From contig RPFO01000123.1 of the NCBI GenBank assembly GCA_009746045.1, positions 648,318 through 712,317 on the forward strand: DNA of 64,000 nt, given 5' to 3'. Each line of letters begins with the position of its first letter. Within the stretch, counting starts at the first letter, position 1. The DNA comes from Mesostigma viride (taxonomy: Eukaryota > Streptophyta > Mesostigmatophyceae > Mesostigmatales > Mesostigmataceae). A program made the position numbers and the translations under genes. The notes beneath the pieces are model-generated. The model made no database searches, had not been told where the DNA came from, and worked only from the letters and a program-made list of their open reading frames with translations. Positions 55,961 to 64,000 of this stretch are shown here, one piece after another.

Positions 55961-56496
55961 TATCTCACCAGCACCATTAAGCAGCGGCGCCTGCAGCTTG
56001 TAGGGCACCTAGCTCGCACCAACCAGGTAGACACCTCACGTGGCCCCCCGCAGGACTGCGACCAGCTCAACCTGGCCGGCACCTCCTGACGTGGGCCGGG
56101 CCCCCTGATGTTAGACGCCGCAAGGCCCGCACCTTCAAAGAACAGCTAGTAGAGGACATGGGGGGCCTAGGCCTCTCCGTGATTTGGAAGAAGATGATGG
56201 ACAAGGCCAAGTGGGCCCAGGTCATAGAGGACAACGAGCCCCCCCCTGTGGGGAAGCGCCCGCGTGTGCAAACCCGTGGTAGGCACGCCAGACAGCTCCC
56301 CTAGGGCATTGTTAGGCTGTCTAGATAGATGTTGTAGTTAGAATGCTGTTAGATAGATGTCGTAGGTAGCTGATGTAGATAGATTAGACCGGTAGGACTG
56401 TTTGCACCCATCCATCCATCCATCGGGGTTAATGCTCCGTGACTCCCCAACGGGAGCACGAGTCTAATTAATTAATTAATTAATTAATTAATTTGT
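55961..56496 (+). mobile_element. Family C element 3' portion with RT C-terminus
   Basis: It encodes PYLTSTIKQRRLQLVGHLAR and TNQVDTS (related to RQRRIAFVGHLARTSQVDTT of family B), then after a frame break RTFKEQLVEDMGGLG, WKKMMDKAKWAQVIEDNEPP and a basic end GKRPRVQTRGRHARQLP. The family C 3' UTR, CCAT repeats, hairpin segment GACTCCCCAACGGGAGC and TTAA tail follow (56465-56496). This links the short family C copies to an RT-bearing parent. Confidence 0.8.
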
Positions 56497-56618
56497 CCAT
56501 GGAAATAGCATCATCATTATATCTACACGTGTGCACAAAACGTGTAAGTGTCTGTTTGTCCCTTGCAGCAATAAGATGTTCCACCAAGTCGAGCTCGAAT
56601 TTTAACAGATACACGTAT

Positions 56619-56854
56619 TCTGATCAGACACTCCGCAAAGGTGAAAACCTTTGCGTTCAGTGCCGGGCCGCGGAAAACGCGGAAAACGCGATCTGCAAAT
56701 GAATCCGACCGGAATCGAACTGGGGACCTCTCGCACCAATTTTGCTGACTATAGGACGGACGTCTCCGGTTACCATGGCATCGCCAACTTACACCTACAG
56801 TCATCCGCAAAAGTTCTCCTGTCCGGGGAGTGATGCAAGCCTTTCGGATTTGGC
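56619..56854 (-). mobile_element. T400 partial copy
   Basis: Flanked by ACACGTAT (56611-56618 and 56855-56862). It contains the terminal hairpin (CGCAAAGGT, GAAA loop, ACCTTTGCG) and the tRNA-like region and is truncated on its right. Confidence 0.85.
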
Positions 56855-56862
56855 ACACGTAT

Positions 56863-57264
56863 GTTCAGAGAGCCACGATATATTTTCAATTCACACACAT
56901 ATCGTAAAAACCTGCTGACGAATCAGAGAGAGGTACCTTGTTTTGCTATCAATTTATCCAGCCACACATATGCTAAGTTGATATGCAGGCTGGCTTCACT
57001 ATTCTTGTGTTTATGTACAAAGAATACAAGGTTTTCTAGCCCCTAGCAGGCGCGAAAAAATATTGCCAGGCTGACACAAGAGCCATCTACGTAGGGGCAC
57101 ACAAAATTGGTGCACGACTGGCGAGTTGCCATCCACAGCCGACACCATCATGCTGGTCAGTTCAATGTCAACATGCCTCGTCAGTTCCAGAGGACCACTT
57201 CTCTCCGGTAGATAACAAGGCTGAAGGTTTATTGAATACACGACAAGGCCACTAGGCCACTAAT
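56863..57264. other. 3' flank of the membrane-protein gene
   Basis: Nothing recognised. Probably includes the 3' UTR of the minus-strand gene ending at 57265. Confidence 0.4.
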
Positions 57265-60200
57265 CTACCTATCACTATACCCTAGGAAATCATCATATGC
57301 TCTCGTGTCGCGGTCGCGTTCCGCCACGCTGCGCACAAAGTCCTGGTTTTGCAGCAGGCCCAGCCGGTCGTCCTCCAGCAGGCCATCAGAGCTTAAGCTT
57401 GGGCGTGCCCCCTCTCGCAGCAAGGAGGCCCCGCCGTTGGGCGCCGTGACACCCATGTCGGCGTCATCAAACCCTTCCACAGAGATGACGCCATGCTCCC
57501 CTCGGCGGCGTGCGTCCTCTTCAAACAGGTCGTCAAAGCGGCGCCCGCGGCCCAGCAGGGAGGTGTCCGAAGGATACTCCTCCTCAAACTGGTCATCAAA
57601 GGCCCTGTCTGGCGTCTCAAACTCCAGCAGCACCTGCCCAGTCTTCGCGACACCGCTGGGCGGCACGGTGGACGGCCCAGAACCCCAAGATATATCCGTG
57701 CGGCTCGGGTGCGACTGCGACTGCGACTGCGACTGCGATGTGGACGTGCCCAGGGCCGCTCGCGCGCGCGTGCGATCGGGTGTCCGCGCCGAGAGTGGCC
57801 GACTGACCGAGTCGGTCTGGCTCTGGCTATGCATCCCTGAGGAGTCAAGGCCAGGGGAGTCCAAAAACTCGTGCCCAGGCGACACAGCCGAGAAGGGTGT
57901 CGCCGCGCCAAAGATGGGGCTGAGCCCTTCGAGCGCCGCGTCCTCGGCGTACATGTGCTGGCGGCCGCGCCGGTAGCGAACAAACAGCGCGCACAGGATG
58001 CACACGGCACCCAGCACGATGCCCACGATCGCGCCCGCCACCAGCCCCCCGCGCTGGAAACGCTTCGGGGGAGCCGGAGGCGCGTCGGGTGGGGCGGGTG
58101 CAAGGATGATGGGTGGGGGTGCAGGGGGCTGCTGTGGCGGTGCCAGCGGTGGCGGTGGCCTGGCAGGCTCCAGGTAGGGCGCGAGCGCATCGGCGACGAT
58201 GGAGTTGTTGAGCGTCCCGCGCACGCTGTAGGGGCTGGTGGCCACCACCAGCACGTTGTCGTTGCGCCACTCGTCGCCGTCCCAAAAGCGGATGCCAACT
58301 GGCAGGGGGAGGCAGCCGGTGGGGTGGGTGGGTGGATGGGTGGGTGGGGTGGGTGGGCGCACACAGCGACACGAGCAAGCAGGTGGCAATAAGGGGGATG
58401 AGCTTACACCAACCCTGGGCAACATGTAAAGCAACAAGATGCATGCAGTTACCCCACCACTCAGATTGTACACGGCATGGCCGGCACCCGTTTTGGCGGC
58501 GTCCCGACGGCGCATGCGGCATGCCAGCAGAGACATCCACACGCATGCCGATGGAGGCGTCACATGGACAGTGAACGGGACACTATGGCGTGCAACACTG
58601 ATGCATCAAGGGACATGTGCGCAACACATAAAGGACATGCGCGTGCGCGGTCGTACCTGGGAAGCGCTCGGCGTCGAGGAGGAGACGGGAGAACTCGATG
58701 AGCACCTCCGCTTGGATGCGCTGCGTTGACAGCAGAACGCGCACGATGGAGACATCTCCCACCACGCGGCTGCACAAGGGACAGGAAAGTAGCGCGGCAG
58801 GGGGCAAAGGGGCCAAGCGGCACCGCAAAAGATGATGAGGCGCAGGTTGATGGGCCGGCACATGGCTGCCAGGTGCATTGGCAGTCAGAATGGCGCGCGG
58901 CATACATTCACAGATCATCTACCCTACCCCTTGCCTATCCGTGGCGCTAAGGGGGCACAAGAATAGCCGCTCCCTTCGTGCCACCCAGCTACACCGTCAG
59001 CATACAAAATCCATTGCCACTGCATGGGAAAACGACAGGCCACAGGTAAGCACTGCAGCGCGCGTGTGTGCATGCTGTCTTTATGTGTATGCCCCCCACG
59101 TTTAGGATTCCCTGGTTTAAGATCTTGAGACCCTGGATGTAGGAATTTCAGGTTTAAGATCACAGGGCTGGTTTTGGGCAAAAGATCTTAAAGTAGGTAC
59201 AAATGGCTGGTCAGTGGTATGCGATATAGAGTATGTACTCAGGTATACCGCATCAGGTTTAAGATCCCCTCCCAACCTTAAGGGGACGTGGCGCGCCGAA
59301 TATTTTCCGCGCCAAAAAATTCGCGGTACCAGCCGTACCGTGAAAAGTGGGCGCACGGTGGGCGCACCCCTTGCGGAAGTGGCCATGGCGACTGCGTTTA
59401 GGCGAAACTAGCAATGTAGGGCTAGAGAAATGCAAAAAAATTGCTCGAATGTTGAATACGATGATTTAATGATGTTGGGTTGTGGCGGCAAGTAGCTGGT
59501 TTACAATATCGCTGCTTTCTTTTACTGCCATCGGCATGGGGGGTAAACTGCATTTTTTGGTCGCGCGGAATAAATAGAATTCGTGATAGCGGCAGTAAAT
59601 TCTCAGTTTTGGGGGTCTTTTTGATCGTGAAGGATGCATTAATATCGGTAGCATTGAATTCCAAACCAAACTGGTGCTTTTTGCTACATTTTCGGCCATT
59701 CTCGCTAAGTAATTCTTCAGGCCTGCGCAGTGCATGTCGGAACCTTCCATGGAAGAACGGCCGTTGTTGCGCGCCTGAGCGAGGGATCTGCGAGGTCAAG
59801 GTAGATATTTGTCGTGAATGTTATGTGCTATCAGTTCTTTCTTCTATGAGCTCATCGTTCGAAGGTTTTTGCGTTCTTTTTGGGCAGTTTCCGCCAGCTA
59901 GCTCGCCGTTGCTTGCCGAATACCTGGCAGCTTTAGATTGTTTTCGTTGATGTCGTGGTCAGGGCCGCTTCAGTCGAAGCCTATAGCTTCTCGGGAAGGT
60001 TTAAGGCATTTCATAAAACGTGTTCTGGCAAGGATGGTGTGCGTATGGACGCTTCTTGTTGTGTGAGAGTGACGCACCCTCTCTTCGCAGCGGCATCACA
60101 GCGCTCATGCGCTGGAGGACCGCCAATGGTTTCTTTCCATTTTATCGTGCAGGGGAGGAAGTGTTTTATTGACGATCATGTTGGAGATATTGCATTTGTG

Positions 60201-61611
60201 TGACTGCATGTAGATAGCTGCCACCATTGGTTTATTTGAGCTTTCCCTTGATATGATGATGTGAAAAGACTGCGATGTGCTGAACCAACCATGGTTGACA
60301 TGGTTGACTTCATGCAAGCTTTGTATGCCATGATCTCCTCGGTTCCTTGCCCTCCATAGTTCCAGTTTGTTGCCCATCTCAGGTAGGGCAGTGACGTAGT
60401 TGTTTCTGTGTTGATTAGCTTGGTTGGCATAAACCTTACACTCTAACCTGGGAGAAACATACATAATGCTGGTTAGGCATTTTAGTGCCATCATCATTAT
60501 TGCTATTCACATGCTCATATGTCTGGCAGGGTGAAGGTGTATGAGGTGTGTGGCCACCCCTTTGTACCTCATAACATATTCAGCATGTATTTGATGCATG
60601 TTGGATGGCATGTAAAGTGTAATTGTGTTTACTTGGTTACTGAGTGGTCCTTAGCGCCTGTCAGGTGGTCGTCTAGGGAACCCATCAGTGCGTGTCACAG
60701 TGACCCCAAACCTTGAGCATGTGTCGTCTTCAGTGTGCAAGAGTTATTTATATGTGCTTTTGGTCATAGATTTGCTGAGTTCTAATCATGAAGTTTACAA
60801 GGTAACCTTGGGTTGACTATTGTGTATGCTCTCTTGGCATGTATGCCTAACGATCGTGTTGCTATGCTTGGGCTGGCAAGGTTGGCCATGCCGAGGGCAG
60901 GTGAGGGCAGATGAGGTGCCTAGCTGTTTGCTTATGTTTTGTGATCGAGTAGGGCATGCTTTCAGGCTTTTTGGATGGAAAACATCATGCCTAACTGGCC
61001 TTGTACAAAGAAAAACCTCCTTTAGCGTATGTTCAGGTTTTAGCACGTTTAACTTTATAACTTGAGCTAGACTTGTCGGAATGACCTGGGACTTGGAAGA
61101 CAGTTGTCCCCCTGTTAGACGGATTTTCGCTGCAGAAAAAGGTATTTTTTTGACGTGTTTATAAAAAGTTATTCCCAATGTCCGGTAAAAAAAGGGTCGT
61201 TTTGCGGGGAAATTAATAACTGTTCGAGGTTTTGCCCTTTCCATGATGTAAATAGCTCAGCAAGCTACAAACTCAGGGAACTAAAAACGCTGCAGACAGT
61301 TTTGCAAATAAATGTGTGCATTGGCTGGGGCATACCCAGCCCTAATTAGCGTCTTTTGCTATTTATAGCGCATTATTGGCGTATATATGGGGGTAGTACC
61401 CCCAACAAGTGCATGGACAACTCACTAGAGATGTTATTTAGTGCCCCCAATCATAACTTAGCATTGTGCAAATGAATTTCAAGTGATATTAGCATAGGTC
61501 AATTTTGAAGGGTTTTGGGGTGCCACCTCCCCTTAAGATCGTCAGCCCTGGATTTGATTTAAGGTCTAAGATCGCAGCCCTGGGTCGGCCGGACCCCGAT
61601 CTTAAACGTGG

Positions 61612-61676
<65 letters not shown>

Positions 61677-64000
61677 CGCGTGCGTGTGTGTGTGTGTGTG
61701 TGCGCGCGCGCGTGCGTGTGTGTGCATGCCATGTGCATCCCCCACGTACTCGGCCACCGGCAGCGGGTTGATGTCCCGGAACGTGATCAGCATCGCGTCC
61801 AGGTCAGTGTAGGGGGGCAGCACCGCCGTCACCTTCACCTCGGTGCTCGCGTTGCCCGCGCTCGCAAAGAAGTCCGGCTGCGATGAGTCCTCCTCGCTGC
61901 GGACTGCGGAATACCCGCACGGCAATGGCAGCAGCAGGGAGCATGTCCATGACGGGACGAAACATGAGACTCTGTTAGTTTGCGATAGGTTGACATGCGG
62001 GTCCATGGGCAGAGAATACAGGAAGCACGGCAGGGCATTCGGCCTTCCTTTGAGCTTTGAAACAGGTGGAAATTGAGATTCCCCCAAGTATTACTCCCCT
62101 GGTCCCCTCCTGCGCCCCCCCATTCTGGTCCCCCTTCCCCAACCCAGGATCTCTCTGTCGTGTACTGCCCCCCCCACTCTTCTCCTTCTCCCGAACCCGC
62201 CCGCCCCTTTCCCCCCCACGTACTCTTCTCGGCGGCGATGGAGAGGAAGCGGCGGTCATGCGCGCGCGGCGGGTGCGCGGGCGTGTCGAACCGCAGCGCC
62301 CCGCGCACGAGCGTCTCGGCCATGCCCCGCAATGTGTCCATGTCGCCCTGGCTGCGCGACACCTGGGGGGGGCACGCGCTCTCCACCAGCTGGAGCATGT
62401 CGCTCAGCAGGCTCGCGTAGCACTGCAGTGTGGCGGGGGGGGGGGGGGGAGGGGGAGTGTGTGGGGGAAGAGCACGCACAGACGTGGCACGCAGAAGTGG
62501 CCGGGTGGGGAATGGGGAGGCATCGAGCAGGGTACGTGGGGGGGCATGTTATAGAATGGCATGGTGTCAGTGAGGCAGGGAAGCAAGAGTGGGGGACAAA
62601 CGGGGGACAAAAGCATGCATGGGTTGCGCATCATGTGGGCAGTTACATCTGCAAACCTCCTGCCAGCCACCACACACCAGATGACAGCATCCTGTCCAGG
62701 ACGTGCTGACATCCTAGCCGCGCAAATCCTGTAGCATCCCTGGCAAGCCATTTGGTAGCACTGCACACCCACCCATGCCTACCATTCGCTGCGTTCCCGC
62801 ACATACATACCTCGGCAGCACCATTGCTGAGCACGACGTCGAAGCTGGGTCCTGGCGACACCTCGAGCTTTCCCTCGTTGGCGAGCGCAAACAGCTCGGC
62901 CTGCGAGGTGGGAGTGAGGTCGCCCGGCTGCTCGGACACCTTGGTGAGCGCGCACACGGACAACTCCACGTACTGCTGCGAGGGGACGACGCCCTCGTCC
63001 ATCGCCACCAGGTCGGCCAGCATGCGGTTCTTCAGGTTGGCCACCAGCGCTGCGGGTAGGGCGGGAGAGGGGGGGACAGGGGCAGCATAGCACAGGCAGC
63101 CGGCAGGGGTGAGTCCCGTGCACGTGGGCGGGGCAACGACAGGGTGGTGATGTACGGAGGGCAGGCCAAGGAGGCACAACCATGTTGCACGCACCCACAG
63201 CGCATGAGCATGGCTCACAAACGAGGCCATGGACGAGCAAAAACGTGCTGCACGTTGACATTGTGGCGCTAAGAGGATGGGTGGAGAGAGCAGAGATGGG
63301 AGCACCTGGTTGCACTAAAGTAGCAAAGTGCAACGCTGCTGGAACACGGACCCCCCCTATGCATGCCCTTCCCCTCCACCCCCAAACAAAGCACCCGACC
63401 CAATCCACTTGGTTGCTCGCCATGGGCCCCACGCACCGTTGGTCTCGCAGCTGATTCCGTTGCCTTCCCCGTATCCGCCAAACAGACGCCCCCACACGTC
63501 GAGGAAGACAAACCCGTTGTACACGTTCTGTGTGCGGACCATGGACGAGAAGAGGGTGGACACGGTGACCGATGCCAGCACCGCATCCTCCGTGTCCAGC
63601 TGCTGCAGCCGCCGCCGCCGCATAACACGCGTGCGCCGCATGCCGCCCTGCGGGTTCTGTGACACGGACGTGGAGGCGGCCGCGTCACGCGGGTTGTTGG
63701 ACGCCGCCAGCTGCGCGGTCGGCTCACTCGACCTGCCCACCGCATCAATCCATGCCGAGCCGTCCCAGAGGGCCGGGTCGATGCCGGCGGGATAGCTCCC
63801 GTTCAATGGTCCGGTCCCGTCGTCGAGCGTTACGTTGCGGAGCGGCAAGACAGTGATGGTCTCGGCGTAGGGGAACTCGGCACGGCTGCCGTCCGCGGTC
63901 GTGACGACCAGCACGAGGGTCAGCTCCCCTTGCGGCAGCAGCGTGCGCAACACGTTGGTGGAGGAGAGGGACGAGAGCAGGAAGGAGGCGCCGTCGAGCA
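57265..64000 (-). CDS. Large single-pass membrane protein, 3' part of gene (5' end outside window)
   Basis: Six minus-strand exons with consistent phase: 64000-63437 (open at window edge), 63049-62811, 62422-62224, 61903-61750, 58769-58657 and 58298-57265; about 766 residues visible. The long extracellular part has short beta-rich stretches (LPQGELTLVLVVTTADGSRA, VKVTAVLPPYTDLDAMLITF, DVSIVRVLLSTQRIQAEVLI) that suggest a REJ/PKD-like surface protein, but this is only resemblance. A proline-rich stalk (PPPPLAPPQQPPAPPP) precedes one transmembrane helix (GGLVAGAIVGIVLGAVCILC), a basic stop-transfer RYRRGR and a Ser/Asp/Glu-rich cytoplasmic tail of about 230 residues with SQSQSQ repeats. Stop at 57265-57267. 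Intron 58770-61749 is about 3 kb. Confidence 0.75.
58770..61749 (-). other. Large intron of the membrane-protein gene
   Basis: Between exon ends in matching phase (GA/C). No retroelement or second gene was recognised; a short repeated motif (GGTTTAAGATC and variants) recurs between 59110 and 59270 and again near 61560. It ends in a GT microsatellite. Confidence 0.5.
61610..61733. repeat. GT/GC dinucleotide microsatellite
   Basis: A TG run interrupted by CG blocks, only about 15 bases from a splice donor of the membrane-protein gene (61749/61750). Confidence 0.95.

Noticed and set aside
57305-58574. Plus-strand ORFs opposite the last exon of the membrane protein
   Set aside because: They are shadows of a GC-rich coding exon whose minus-strand frame has a TM helix and phase-consistent splicing.

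Overview
This window is nuclear DNA of a eukaryote, most likely a green alga. The evidence is spliced genes with GT-AG introns, a chloroplast-type PII (GlnB) protein, a CreA-family protein with plastid/thylakoid-style targeting, an allophanate-hydrolase C-terminal domain protein (urea amidolyase pathway), and a proline-rich single-pass membrane protein. The species cannot be fixed from sequence alone. About three quarters of the window is mobile DNA.

Layout. 1-9717: right part of a CACTA element (CACTA-1) with an apparently intact TNP2-type transposase on the minus strand (157-2687), a divergent repeat-rich gene (3584-5814), a nested, internally deleted PiggyBac element (6279-9125) and a decamer repeat array ending at a TAGTG terminus. 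10711-17405: CACTA-2, a frameshifted plus-strand transposase whose first intron holds a hAT fragment (11561-12880), followed by dense subterminal repeats and a TAGTG end. 17406-23308: half-LINE copies interrupted by a tandem Helitron-like insertion. 24622-29492 (minus) and 30151-30672 (plus): divergent host genes, CreA-like and allophanate hydrolase C-domain-like. 31990-35514: a Penelope-like RT relic, a half-LINE 5' end and an unknown broken gene piece. 38149-38997: PII-like host gene. 39683-51497: a nest of at least ten insertions, most with readable target-site duplications (TSDs). 51552-56854: more retroelement 3' ends and a hAT element inside a tRNA-like repeat. 57265-64000 (minus): 3' half of a multi-exon membrane-protein gene.

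Retroelement names used here. Family A is a half-LINE encoding only an L1-ORF1-like RNA-binding protein; the best copy has an intact 448-aa ORF. Family B is a non-LTR element with reverse transcriptase. Family C is a related RT family, mostly very short 3' copies. All three end in a short hairpin followed by a TTAA- or AATTT-type simple repeat tail. A and B share nearly the same last 40 bases, with compensatory changes in the hairpin stem, so A is probably mobilised in trans by B-type reverse transcriptase. T400 is a tRNA-like repeat of about 400 bp that inserts as head-to-tail multimers with terminal direct repeats.

Exon joins were deduced from frame, splice signals and phase. Family names rest on motif recognition, not on a database search.
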